Made by a program: the position numbers and the translations under genes. 64,000 nt of DNA from Imperialibacter sp963977595 (GTDB taxonomy: Bacteria; Bacteroidota; Bacteroidia; Cytophagales; Cyclobacteriaceae): the NCBI RefSeq assembly GCF_048007035.1, contig NZ_CP180355.1, positions 5,270,001-5,334,000 of the forward strand, written 5' to 3'. The notes beneath the pieces were generated by a model. It saw only the letters and a list, made by a program, of their open reading frames with translations, ran no database searches and was not told where the DNA came from. Below are positions 42,380 to 51,788 of the stretch, piece after piece (position 1 is the first letter of the stretch; the number at the start of each line of letters is the position of its first letter).

Positions 42380-43990
42380 TTAATTATTAATGCGATACCT
42401 GAGGTTTAAAAGTGCCTGGAAATTTCTATCGCTGATGCCATCAACAAAATAGCGGTGGTAGTGTTTTGCATACTGTAGCTGGGCTTCAACCGTAAACTGT
42501 TCAAACAGCCGGTAGTATTTGGCGGAGTAGGCAAATTCAAACTCTGATGGGTATTTCAAGGCCCCGGCATACTCTCTGAGAATGTAGTCATCATTAAACC
42601 TTATTGCTTGTGCAGTGAGGCCGAACATGCTCTTGGGGGTGAAATACTGCGCCTGGAGCACATTCGTATTTGAGCCGGGGCCTATGCCCGCACCAATGAT
42701 TTGGCCGTTTTGGGTATAGCCATGAGCGATGGAGTAGTGCACATAATAGGTAGGCGACGAGAATATGCTGACAATCTGGAGCTGGTTGGCGCTGAGTTTG
42801 GTGTTTTCGTAGTGGAGCTTAACGGTATTTCCGTTGCTGAGCTCAAAAGCCTCGGTGATGCCAAGCACAAAGGCGGATGATCGATCAGGGTTGCGCCCAA
42901 ATTCTTTGAAATTTCCCGGAAAATCATTTCTCGCATACTCGGTGTAGATCTCCAGCCCCAGTTCGGGGCGATTCCAGCGGATGGTGGCAGATGCCATCTG
43001 GTCGTATTCATCGTTGGTGATGATGCCATTTAACGGGGTGTCGTATTGCCTTGAGGTATGGGCAAAAGCAGCGAAAACATCTTTCGCTCCCATGCTGCTT
43101 CTTTCCCAAAGGCGGTACATGACCCTATGGAGCCCCAGGTTCAATCCCTTCACGAAGCTTGGCGCATAGCCCCCGGTGAAGCCGGTGATGTAACGGTGGT
43201 TATTGTTGGGGTTGCTGTCATAATAATCGGATTCCTTGAGCATGCCCCAGAAAGCTTTGCCCTCCAGTCGCCCAATTTTGGTATCTATAGGTCTGTTGAA
43301 ACCAAGGTTGAATCGAGGTATGCCCGCCGCCTGCTGACTCATTAGAATGGGGTTGAAGGTGGCTGGCCCCCAAACTTCATTTTGGGTAGTGAAACCTGCT
43401 GCAATGCCCCGGTAAACGTATTTGACCTCAGACTGCCCCGGATCAATCTTGAAAAGGCTTTCGTCTCCATACCTTTCCACCTGGTCCAGCCTTTCGTAGA
43501 AAGGATACGAATATTGACTTTTATTGTAAATAGGTTGTGGGATATCAATGGCAGCGTTCTGACTATAATGCACAATGGGCGACAAGGTGTAGCTGAAGTA
43601 TCCATTTTCGCCGGTAGGAAGTTTGCCCATCACACCGGTAGTAAACCATGAATTAAGCCCTTTTCCATTCCAAACGGCGCCGTCGTTGTAGCTTCGGGGT
43701 GCGGTAGAATTGAATAAAGTGCCGAAAGTGGGATCAACCACAGAAAATTTGTCCGAACTGGTTGAAGGTACCAGGTAGTTATTCCATGGGTTCCAGCTAA
43801 GGGAGCTGTCAGGAGCGAAGTCTGTAATAATGGACGGGAAGGTGCCGATGGCCTCCTTGCCGAAATCATTTTTTAAGAGCAGTAGCCTGTGGTACTCAAA
43901 ATCCAGCGTACCTGGCTGGAGTACCTGGCCGAAAAGGCTGGAGGAAAATAGAATGAAAAGTGAAAAGAGGCAGGTTTTTCCTTTATTCAT
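42380..43990 (-). CDS. Capsule assembly Wzi-like outer-membrane barrel
   Basis: 536 residues, ATG start, signal peptide 1-22 (LFSSSLFGQ). Large outer-membrane barrel with many amphipathic strands (NGYFSYTLSPIVHYSQ, RFNLGFNRPIDTKIGRLEGK, LEIYTEYARNDFPG, FEFAYSAKYYRLFEQF); NEVWGPATFNPILMS and GLNLGLHRV resemble the capsule-assembly Wzi family seen in Bacteroidota. Wzi proteins help hold surface polysaccharide. The glycan genes that begin at 44482 on the opposite strand support this. Confidence 0.7.
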   Translation of the reverse strand: MNKGKTCLFSLFILFSSSLFGQVLQPGTLDFEYHRLLLLKNDFGKEAIGTFPSIITDFAPDSSLSWNPWNNYLVPSTSSDKFSVVDPTFGTLFNSTAPRSYNDGAVWNGKGLNSWFTTGVMGKLPTGENGYFSYTLSPIVHYSQNAAIDIPQPIYNKSQYSYPFYERLDQVERYGDESLFKIDPGQSEVKYVYRGIAAGFTTQNEVWGPATFNPILMSQQAAGIPRFNLGFNRPIDTKIGRLEGKAFWGMLKESDYYDSNPNNNHRYITGFTGGYAPSFVKGLNLGLHRVMYRLWERSSMGAKDVFAAFAHTSRQYDTPLNGIITNDEYDQMASATIRWNRPELGLEIYTEYARNDFPGNFKEFGRNPDRSSAFVLGITEAFELSNGNTVKLHYENTKLSANQLQIVSIFSSPTYYVHYSIAHGYTQNGQIIGAGIGPGSNTNVLQAQYFTPKSMFGLTAQAIRFNDDYILREYAGALKYPSEFEFAYSAKYYRLFEQFTVEAQLQYAKHYHRYFVDGISDRNFQALLNLRYRINN

Positions 43991-44481
43991 GTGTCGTTTT
44001 GCTTAGGGAATAGCTTGGTAAAATGCAGGGTTACTTAGATGCAATTTGTTTGGTTACTAAACATTTTTGGCAATTTTTTTGACAACCATGGTTCCTGAAT
44101 ATATTCTCAAACGTAGCAATTTATAAGCAATAATGAGCGGTTGAAATTTACGAAAGTCACCTTGTTTTTTGAGTTAATCTTTTCTGCCAGGGTAAATGAA
44201 TTCTCCGGTTTCTCAGCTATTGCCGTCATTTTTCAAAGATGAATACTAGATGCAAAGTGCCGCTTTTGAGTTGGAATAAGTGACCCTTTTTTGTTGCTTT
44301 TGCACTGCTGCGGCGAAATTTGAGCCTTTTTTGAGACGTCGTTTGTGTGCCCCATTTCTAATTTGATAAAGAACCTGGTGAGCTTCTGGCTGCCGGTTTT
44401 TTTGAGAAAAGGAAATTTTCTTGCCTACTTTGCTGCCTTGCTGCTAAGCGACAAGCGGCACGTAGAACGAAAAGCCACTTA
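43991..44481. other. Intergenic promoter region between divergent glycan genes
   Basis: 491 bp, AT-rich, upstream of both the Wzi-like barrel (minus) and the ABC exporter (plus). No repeat or clear promoter box was recognised. Confidence 0.4.
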
Positions 44482-46104
44482 GTGAAACTAATCTACTCTT
44501 TACTTCTGACAAGCTGGAAAAAGCTGTTTTTTGCCATGTTGATGAGCATTGTGGCCGGAGGGTTGTATGCTTTGTCTATCAAGTTTCTTCATGAAATCAT
44601 TACCAGCGATTCCGGGTTGATGCTGGTGTTTTATAAGCTCAATATTTCCATCATTATCTCAACAGCCCTGTCGGTGTTTGCCGGACACTATCTTACCAAA
44701 GTGTATGAGGGCCAGGTATCTGACCTCCGTCTTTCCATATCAAAGAAAATCCTGAAGGCGGATTTTTTTCATGTAGAGCAGAACTCTCTTCAAATAATGC
44801 CTGTGCTGAATAACGACATCAATACCATTGGTGCGTTCATAAAAACGGTGCCTGATTTTTTTGTTTCAATTTCCAAAGTTGTTGCCTGTGTTGCCTATAT
44901 GTTCTGGCTCTCATGGCAGCTCACGGCCTATGTGATGAGCATTTACGCCCTGGTATTTCTGGTTTCGATGATTGTTTTTCCAAGGGTACATAAGCAGGAG
45001 CGGATGATCAGAGAGCTGAAGAATGACATTTTCGAGCATATCAATGGCCTGGTGAGGGGGCTCAAGGAGCTGTCGCTCAATAAAAAGCACAAGTCTATTT
45101 ACGTGCAGGATATTATGGGCCCCACTAGCCGAAAACACAGCGACAGTTTGACGATTCTTGGGACGCTGCACATATTCGTCACCAAGATTGGAGAGCTTAT
45201 CGTGATTGTTTCGCTTTCGGTGCTGCTGATTAAATACAACGACATTGTGGTGATGGACAGCGGTTTGCTGCTGGAGTTTTTGACGGTGGTCATGTTTGTT
45301 TTGCCAGCACTGATTATCACCACAACCTTTCTTAACAACATCAAAAAGGTGGAAGTAGCGCTCAATGCTATTGGCAAGCTGGGAATTGAGTATCAACCAG
45401 ACAGGGAGGCAAAGCAGCAGCCGGTGAGCCCGATCGGGGCTCGCCCGGAGCCTTTGATTGTTCTTGAAAATGTAGGGTTTGAATATGGTTCGGAAAGGGA
45501 AGCAAATGGGTTTCACATCGGGCCGTTTAACCTCACGATCAACCGTGGAGAAATCGTTTATTTGAGTGGGGGGAATGGCAGCGGTAAAACGACATTGGGC
45601 AAACTGATTGTGGGCCTTTATCGACCAAGCTCTGGGAAGATTTTATTTCAGGGGCAGGAAATAGACGAACGGAAAAATGAAGACTATCGCAACCAGTTCG
45701 CAGCGCTGTTCCCCGATTCTCATGTGTTCAGAGGGCTGCAGTACATTGATGATGGGTACCTTCAACAGCATGGGGAGCGACTTATCAAGATGCTCAATAT
45801 CGAGGAAATTGTAAATATCAAGGATAAATCGCTGTCTACCATACGGGTGTCGTCGGGGCAGCAGGGGAGATTGTCACTGTTGAGGTCGCTTCTGGAAGAC
45901 AAAGAAATTTATCTGTTCGATGAGTGGGCGGCTAATCAGGATCCGCTCTTTAAGCTGAAATTTTACGGTTCAATTATCCCGGATTTGAAGAAAGACGGAA
46001 AGACAGTTATTGTGATTACTCACGATGAGTCCTATTTCCATATGGCCGATAGAATTATCAAGCTTGAAGATGGCCACGTTGTCAGACAGCACACCGGCAA
46101 ATAG
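44482..46104 (+). CDS. ABC exporter, SyrD/PvdE-type fused permease and ATPase
   Basis: 540 residues, GTG start. Six hydrophobic helices (about 15-290), then an ATPase with Walker A GGNGSGKTT (363-371), signature VSSGQQGRLSLLR and Walker B EIYLFDEWAANQDP. The DEWAA(N/D)QDP block is distinctive of the cyclic-peptide/siderophore exporter (SyrD/PvdE) branch. Whether it exports a peptide, a glycolipid or a nucleotide-activated sugar is not known. Convergent with the next gene, 12 bp apart. Confidence 0.9.
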   Translation: MKLIYSLLLTSWKKLFFAMLMSIVAGGLYALSIKFLHEIITSDSGLMLVFYKLNISIIISTALSVFAGHYLTKVYEGQVSDLRLSISKKILKADFFHVEQNSLQIMPVLNNDINTIGAFIKTVPDFFVSISKVVACVAYMFWLSWQLTAYVMSIYALVFLVSMIVFPRVHKQERMIRELKNDIFEHINGLVRGLKELSLNKKHKSIYVQDIMGPTSRKHSDSLTILGTLHIFVTKIGELIVIVSLSVLLIKYNDIVVMDSGLLLEFLTVVMFVLPALIITTTFLNNIKKVEVALNAIGKLGIEYQPDREAKQQPVSPIGARPEPLIVLENVGFEYGSEREANGFHIGPFNLTINRGEIVYLSGGNGSGKTTLGKLIVGLYRPSSGKILFQGQEIDERKNEDYRNQFAALFPDSHVFRGLQYIDDGYLQQHGERLIKMLNIEEIVNIKDKSLSTIRVSSGQQGRLSLLRSLLEDKEIYLFDEWAANQDPLFKLKFYGSIIPDLKKDGKTVIVITHDESYFHMADRIIKLEDGHVVRQHTGK

Positions 46105-46116
46105 GCGCCTGATTAG

Positions 46117-47874
46117 TTAGTTCTCATCTCTGAGATCGAAGCATTCAGGGCATCGTTTTTTCAGCCCAAAGAGAAACGACCTGTAGGGGTAGATGTTTCT
46201 GGTGTAGGGAAATTCCGATGGATAAAGTTTGTATTTAATGTTGTCCGTTTGGATCAAATCGTCCATACTGGATCCAAAGGCCAGAAATGTGCAGGTCGGA
46301 TTATTTTCGAACCAAACGGGGCTGACGATTTTGGCCAGCATCCCACACATCATCATCACGACTGTGCCCTCTTCAAATCTTTGCTCAGCAAGTTCATCGT
46401 AAAGCTCGTAGGAGTTCCTGAAGGGAACCCTCATGATGCGGGTCCCGTCCGCTTCCAGTCCCAGTTTTTTGAGAACTGTCAGGTCTTGAAACTCGTTAAG
46501 GACAAAGTACAGCTTCCTGCCTCTCAATGCTCCAAGGATAGCTGGCAGCAGCGAGAGGTTATGGTGGATGGTCATCGCCGGCACAGTGAATTCGTCGGCT
46601 TGTCTGAGCTCAAGAGCCAGTGTCTTCAGCTCAGGATAGCAGGTGCCACATGGAATCCCCACAAAGTAGTTGTGTCTTTTGACTTTCAGGGCTGCCATCA
46701 GCCGCTCAGCCAGCACTGTAGAGTATATCTGCTGTTTTCTGCCGTACCACTTCGCTTCATTGTCTTTGTTGAGGTACTTTCTGATAAAAGTGATTTCTCC
46801 ATCGTTGAGGTGAGAGAAACAGAACGGTTCCTTCTTTCTCAAAAGGTCTCTCAGGCGTGAGGCACTTTCATGATAGCCCGGGCCATAGTTTTTACTGTAT
46901 CTGAAAACTTGTTGCTGAGTCGACGTCCCTTTGTTGTACCTGTTGATCTGTAGCAGGCTCACCAGCGATTGCACGTAGGCGGCAAATGAAACAAGAGCAG
47001 CCAGCGGCTTAAGAAGGCTCGTTGTGTTGAATGTGTATTTGCCCTTTAATTGTTGCAGTCGCCTGCGAAAATGTTCTCTCGATGCCGGGATGTGAACCAC
47101 CATTGGAAGGGTACCTGTGGCGGTGTTGTGTAGTTGGCCCTTTTTCCACGCCAGATCCCTGAAGATGGTTTGCTGTGATGCCAGTCCAAATGTCTTGAGC
47201 AGCTTCCGCTCGAATTGGAAGAAGAGGAAGCTTTGCCTCTTTGATAGGAGGGGCCACTTTGCAGCTGTCGCACGCCCTCCTGTGCAAGCAAATAGCTGTT
47301 GCTTCCTGTCAACTGTTATGGTGTAGTCAGGTCTGAAGGAATGGGAGCCACAATCGGCAAAAAAACGACTGAAAAGAGATTGATCGGACCTGATGGACGA
47401 AAGTGCATGCTCATCTGAGAAATCGATGCCATACAGCGCCTGTATATCCTCCAGCATTTGTCTCACATGTTGTGCCCTGCCAATGAAAGAACCTGAATTG
47501 AGGTAATCGTAGTAGGTGGTTCCACGGGGATAGTGTTTCCAGTAATAATGCCTTAGTGTAGGGTCTCTGAAGTAGAAGTTGGCCTCTGCGGAAAAAACCA
47601 CATCAGTATTGAACTGTTCGTAAACTTTTAACAGGCTTGCTTCTCCGTCGGTGATGTCCACATCAAAAGCATCTACGATTAACAGACATTCTTTGTCGTC
47701 AACAGTGGCTTGAGAGAGATACTCTGACAAGTACTTTAATTTGATGGCATTTCGACCCCATTTTCCTGTCTGACCCAGCACTTCCAAAGGCAGACCTAAT
47801 CTCGCACATGAATCTTTAAGTACACTTATTCTTTCATCTATTGTATCTGCAAAAGTCACTACCTTTAGACCCAT
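46117..47874 (-). CDS. Two-domain glycosyltransferase: PLOD-like GT fused to a GT-D-type (DUF1792-like) domain
   Basis: 585 residues, ATG start. The N-terminal half (1-270) resembles PLOD/procollagen galactosyltransferases: a metal-binding DAFDVD at 68-73, YLNSGSFIGRAQHVRQML and SDQSLFSRFF, a layout that moves glucose or galactose from UDP-sugars. The C-terminal half (about 330-585) has the GT-D-like HLNDGE motif at 355-360, VGIPCGTCYPELK and CTFLAFGSSMDDL. The two catalytic cores in one chain may add two successive sugars. A short linker with a hydrophobic stretch (LAALVSFAAYVQSLVSLLQI) may touch the membrane. It starts 69 bp from a divergent exostosin-like gene. Confidence 0.75.
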   Translation of the reverse strand: MGLKVVTFADTIDERISVLKDSCARLGLPLEVLGQTGKWGRNAIKLKYLSEYLSQATVDDKECLLIVDAFDVDITDGEASLLKVYEQFNTDVVFSAEANFYFRDPTLRHYYWKHYPRGTTYYDYLNSGSFIGRAQHVRQMLEDIQALYGIDFSDEHALSSIRSDQSLFSRFFADCGSHSFRPDYTITVDRKQQLFACTGGRATAAKWPLLSKRQSFLFFQFERKLLKTFGLASQQTIFRDLAWKKGQLHNTATGTLPMVVHIPASREHFRRRLQQLKGKYTFNTTSLLKPLAALVSFAAYVQSLVSLLQINRYNKGTSTQQQVFRYSKNYGPGYHESASRLRDLLRKKEPFCFSHLNDGEITFIRKYLNKDNEAKWYGRKQQIYSTVLAERLMAALKVKRHNYFVGIPCGTCYPELKTLALELRQADEFTVPAMTIHHNLSLLPAILGALRGRKLYFVLNEFQDLTVLKKLGLEADGTRIMRVPFRNSYELYDELAEQRFEEGTVVMMMCGMLAKIVSPVWFENNPTCTFLAFGSSMDDLIQTDNIKYKLYPSEFPYTRNIYPYRSFLFGLKKRCPECFDLRDEN

Positions 47875-47943
47875 CTTTTCTGCGCTTTTGCCGACAAAGT
47901 AAATGAACTTTGAGACATTTACCGATGTAAATATTAGAAGCTG

Positions 47944-48855
47944 ATGAGCAACTTAAAAGCCAGGCGGTTACGCAAATTCTGGAAAGCTCCTATAAACAGA
48001 AGGCTGGATGCCTTCGAATACAGGTATAAATCATCGTATCCTTACCTATCTGGTGACACTTTTCGCCAGCTGGGTGAAATGGTCATAGATAAGTCTACCA
48101 GAGGTTCCGGCTTGATCCAAAGAACCGGGCCTGTAATAGTGTATGCTATGCAGACGAGAAGAGGTGAGTTCCTTGATCAGTTTTTCGATAGTGTGCTGCC
48201 AGCGTTGAGGCAACCGTACGTGTTGATGACACACAATGGTATGACGCCCAATTGGGGGAAGTATGAGCGATGGTTGGAGAGTGAGCAGATGCTAGCCTGG
48301 TTTGGTAAAAACCTGGTTTATGATCACCCCAAAGCACATACGCTGCCATTAGGAATTGTCAATCTCCGTGATCCGCATGAAAGAGGGCGAACCAATCAGT
48401 TTTGGAACGAGCTTAGGTCAGGCAAAGTGGAAAAGGATATACTGTGTTACGTCAATATAGGGGTTGGTCATATAAAGCAAGCGAGATATGAGACCAGATT
48501 GAGTACCATAGAATATTTTTCAGATAAGGAATTCGCTACAACCGTGGGGGAACGCTCATGGAACCAATATGCCGCCGAAATGAAGAGATCTAAGTTTGTG
48601 GTAGCACCTCCCGGTGAGGCGCTTGATACTTTCAGGTTGTGGGAGGCACTTTATCTTGGGTCGATACCCATTGTCACTTCTACGGAACTTGACGCTTTTT
48701 ACAAAAATTTCCCTGTTTGGATTGTAGATAGCTGGGAGGAAGTGACTGAGCAAGCACTTGAACAAAAATGGGCTGAGCTTTCGCTCGGATTTGACAGCTG
48801 CCCGCAACTTTGGGCCAGTCATTGGTTTAAAAAAATCACGAGTTTTGTTGAATGA
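47944..48855 (+). CDS. Exostosin-like (GT47-type) glycosyltransferase
   Basis: 303 residues, ATG start. The C-terminal part has the exostosin pattern SKFVVAPPGEALDTFRLWEA with YLGSIPIV, in which the Glu and Arg contact the nucleotide sugar. The N-terminal half is less conserved. Cytoplasmic, no TM segment. It overlaps the next gene by 4 bp, so both likely build the same glycan. Substrate unknown. Confidence 0.8.
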   Translation: MSNLKARRLRKFWKAPINRRLDAFEYRYKSSYPYLSGDTFRQLGEMVIDKSTRGSGLIQRTGPVIVYAMQTRRGEFLDQFFDSVLPALRQPYVLMTHNGMTPNWGKYERWLESEQMLAWFGKNLVYDHPKAHTLPLGIVNLRDPHERGRTNQFWNELRSGKVEKDILCYVNIGVGHIKQARYETRLSTIEYFSDKEFATTVGERSWNQYAAEMKRSKFVVAPPGEALDTFRLWEALYLGSIPIVTSTELDAFYKNFPVWIVDSWEEVTEQALEQKWAELSLGFDSCPQLWASHWFKKITSFVE

Positions 48856-49730
48856 TGGGGGCAGCGATAGAGATTTTCAGATACCTCAAGCTGCATGCGT
48901 CAGGCTCAAAGGCCAGGGTACGAGGCGAAAGAAATGGATTGGCGGGAGAAAAGTGCTCACTTGTGTATATTTCTCTTTCTACCACACCTGAGCGCATTGC
49001 CAAAATCGGTCCTGCCATAGCGTCGCTAATGGATCAGACTGTGATGCCTGACAAGATATTCCTTTGCATCGCCAAAAAAAGTAGGAACGGGCAGGCTTAT
49101 AAAATCCCCGGCTTTTTATCGGGCAACCCATTGGTGGAAATAAGTTGGGTAGAGAAAGACCTTGGGCCCGCCACCAAATGGTTTTATACCTGCAACGCTG
49201 ATCATATCGCAAAAGGCAGCAACATCATCGTGCTGGACGATGATCAGGTCTACCCGAAGCAGCTGGTAGAACACTATATGCATTGCAGAAGGCAGTTTCC
49301 CGGAGCGGCTTTCACATTGCTGGGCTGGCCAGTGCCAACTACCGGGCGGCATACCGACAGAAAGTGTGTGAGTGCAGGGAAAGTTAGAATCCTGGGTGCC
49401 GACGATAGGATTGAAGTGATTGCTAGCCCCCGGCAGGTGCATTGCATGCAGGGCGCCTCCAGCTACATGATTGCAAAGGGGATGCTTAAACCCACGGCCG
49501 AGTACTTTGAAAAGCATGAGGCAGCCAATTTTGCCGACGACATCCTGATCAGCGGACTTTTGGCAGAAAGCCAGGTGCCCGTATATGTGCTGCCAGGCCC
49601 ATTTCAGTTTATTCGGCTTCATTCTTTGCGGATGATGAGGGCGCCTAGCTTGTACAATAACACCAATCGGAGTAGCGATTACAACGATCAGCTTTACAGG
49701 CTTTTCGAAAAAAGCTGGCCTGCTGTTTAG
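48852..49730 (+). CDS. Glycosyltransferase, family-2-like
   Basis: 292 residues, ATG start overlapping the upstream stop. GT-A fold: LVYISLSTTPERIAKIGPAI, then the metal site VLDDDQVYPKQL, and a later acceptor region QGASSYMIAKG with ADDILISGLL. The sequence is an outlier of family 2. It ends with a 4-bp tail-to-tail overlap with the sulfotransferase gene on the other strand. Confidence 0.78.
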   Translation: MMGAAIEIFRYLKLHASGSKARVRGERNGLAGEKCSLVYISLSTTPERIAKIGPAIASLMDQTVMPDKIFLCIAKKSRNGQAYKIPGFLSGNPLVEISWVEKDLGPATKWFYTCNADHIAKGSNIIVLDDDQVYPKQLVEHYMHCRRQFPGAAFTLLGWPVPTTGRHTDRKCVSAGKVRILGADDRIEVIASPRQVHCMQGASSYMIAKGMLKPTAEYFEKHEAANFADDILISGLLAESQVPVYVLPGPFQFIRLHSLRMMRAPSLYNNTNRSSDYNDQLYRLFEKSWPAV

Positions 49731-50578
49731 TAAATGTACGGGCTTAACCGGTTCGATCGGTTGACAACAATTCTTAGCCCAAGGCAGCCAACCACCCGGG
49801 CAAATTTAAAGATATGCGTGAGGCTTGTTTGGTAGGTTTTTAGGTGGCTCCATCCATTAATCTTCCCAGCTGCTTTTATGTTTTTCACGAGATGCCTCTC
49901 CCTGATAAAATCCTTGCTCAACACCTCCATTGTGTGTAGAAACAAGCGATCCCGCACCGATCGTTGAGAGACCTCCGGATATACAACACTTGCATGCTGT
50001 GCCTTGTTTTCTGCTTCCGCCACAATTTTCGATACCCACTCAGGATTTGATTTCTTGTCTTGTTTGTTGTCCCACTTGATTTTTAGCCGGATGTCGAGGT
50101 GTTCCATTAACCGATTCCACTCGTTAGGCCCGTTCTCGATATTGATATGAATAAACCTCGGGTCGGCCTGGAAAAAGTGTAGTACTCTTTTTCTGTAAAT
50201 GAGCCAGTCAATCAATATTTGGCGGTAGACTGTTTTGCCCATAATTAGCCTTGAAAGGCGAACGATTGCCTTGTCATCCTTCATATGCCGATCGTCGATA
50301 TGGCTGAACCAGTTGAACATGCTGAGAATCCAACGGGACGGCTCCCGATCCAGCAGGACTATTTTTGCATCGGGAAACCAGGCAGTGAGGTGATGGAAAT
50401 TGTGTAGGCTGCCATCGAGAAAGTAGTCAAACTTCGAAAAAAAGGCTTCGTTTGGCTCCGCTAGGTGAGAATACACCCCGAAGTGAGGCGTATGGGTAAC
50501 CCGAAGACCTTTTTCCTTCAGGGCATTGGTGATGCTGGTGGTGCCCATTTTTGAGGAGCCGATGAAAAACACTTTCAT
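49727..50578 (-). CDS. Sulfotransferase family protein
   Basis: 283 residues, ATG start. Phosphosulfate-binding loop FIGSSKMGTTSITNAL (about 5-20) and the 3'-phosphate-binding LLDREPSRWILSMF (about 75-88) are the two PAPS-contacting motifs. The acceptor may be a glycan or glycolipid made by the neighbouring enzymes. The gene is coupled (ATGA overlap) to the GT4 glycosyltransferase upstream. Confidence 0.8.
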   Translation of the reverse strand: MKVFFIGSSKMGTTSITNALKEKGLRVTHTPHFGVYSHLAEPNEAFFSKFDYFLDGSLHNFHHLTAWFPDAKIVLLDREPSRWILSMFNWFSHIDDRHMKDDKAIVRLSRLIMGKTVYRQILIDWLIYRKRVLHFFQADPRFIHINIENGPNEWNRLMEHLDIRLKIKWDNKQDKKSNPEWVSKIVAEAENKAQHASVVYPEVSQRSVRDRLFLHTMEVLSKDFIRERHLVKNIKAAGKINGWSHLKTYQTSLTHIFKFARVVGCLGLRIVVNRSNRLSPYIY

Positions 50579-51771
50579 AGGTTATCGGTGACCGGTTTTT
50601 GGAAGAGCTTGAAATAGGCTTGTGCCATGCTGTCCCATGTGAACATTTCTTTCTCGGTATTGCTTTTGAACAACTGACCAAGGTTTTTGAGCGCTTCTTT
50701 GTCGGTCAACAGTTTGTCAACTGTCTTGCTCCACGCTTCTGCATCGCCGGACGGCAGCAGCAAGCCATTGAAATTGTTTTTTACGGCAGATGGAATGCCG
50801 TCTACTCTTGCTGCCAGGCAAACCAGCCCACTGACGGCCGCTTCCAAAGCTACGAGGCCAAACCCCTCGTAATCACCGTCAACATGCAAGTTGGGCATCA
50901 CAAACAAATCGGCATGCAAAAGCAGCTGATCAAGTTCAGCTTGGGGCAGCTTTCCCGTAAATAACACTTTATCCCCATAGGCCGGGTCTTTCATAAGCTC
51001 ATCCAGTTCAACAGCTTCCAGGCCAAAGCCAAAAAGATGAGCGAGCTTCTTAAAGACAGATGCCGGAAGTACTTTAGAAAGCCACAATATGAGCTTAATG
51101 TTCTTCTCCCGGGGCCCGACAATGACATAAAAGACAGAGGTTTGTATTTGCGGCAGCACATTTTTGATAAACCAAACAAAGCCCTTCCGCTTAATTGGCC
51201 GGCCAATTGATACTATCAAAGATTTGTTGTTGACGGCCGCTCCACATCTTTCCTTGAACAAAGAGTAGATGGCTTCATTTTTTTGCGCACTTGGCAGTGG
51301 CTCAAATCCATTGGGAATATAATGCGCCCTGGCTGAAGGGATGCCAGCCTTGATGCATTCCAGTCTCGTTTCGTCGCTCACTGCAATGACCCAGGCAAAT
51401 TTTGACAGGTATTTTCGCAGCCAAAACTGATATAAGGTCGACTTGAAGATGACATCAAGGCCATGGACAGTGGCGGCCATTTTTTTTCGGGTGAGCCAGA
51501 GTAGCGGAGTTAAAAATAGTGCCATAAGACCATCGTTGGCATGAATAACACCTATGCGAGGATTTCGCCAAACCTTGAAGAGACACCACGGAACAACCGA
51601 GATGAAAAATAGCGCTTTAGGGTATTTCCCGCCAAAGATAATTTTGTGGACTATTGTATATGATTGCAGGTTTTTGATCAACTCATAGCTTTGCTTTTGC
51701 ATGCCGCCAATGGATGGAGGATATTTGTGCGTAACAACAAGAATTTCGGAATCGCTTCGGCCTGCCAACAT
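50575..51771 (-). CDS. Glycosyltransferase family 4
   Basis: 398 residues, ATG start. GT-B fold with THKYPPSIGGMQKQSYELIK at the N-terminal domain, IVSIGRPIKRKGFVWF opening the C-terminal domain, and the GT4 EX7E-type site EGFGLVALEAAVSGLVCLA. Retaining nucleotide-sugar transferase, inner membrane face. Only 17 bp separate its start from that of the divergent gene at 51789. Confidence 0.9.
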   Translation of the reverse strand: MLAGRSDSEILVVTHKYPPSIGGMQKQSYELIKNLQSYTIVHKIIFGGKYPKALFFISVVPWCLFKVWRNPRIGVIHANDGLMALFLTPLLWLTRKKMAATVHGLDVIFKSTLYQFWLRKYLSKFAWVIAVSDETRLECIKAGIPSARAHYIPNGFEPLPSAQKNEAIYSLFKERCGAAVNNKSLIVSIGRPIKRKGFVWFIKNVLPQIQTSVFYVIVGPREKNIKLILWLSKVLPASVFKKLAHLFGFGLEAVELDELMKDPAYGDKVLFTGKLPQAELDQLLLHADLFVMPNLHVDGDYEGFGLVALEAAVSGLVCLAARVDGIPSAVKNNFNGLLLPSGDAEAWSKTVDKLLTDKEALKNLGQLFKSNTEKEMFTWDSMAQAYFKLFQKPVTDNL

Positions 51772-51788
51772 GTGAGGTTTGTGGAAAT

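Noticed and set aside
50599..50964. Plus-strand frame of 121 codons
   Set aside because: It is antisense to the GT4 gene, which has complete family motifs and normal length.
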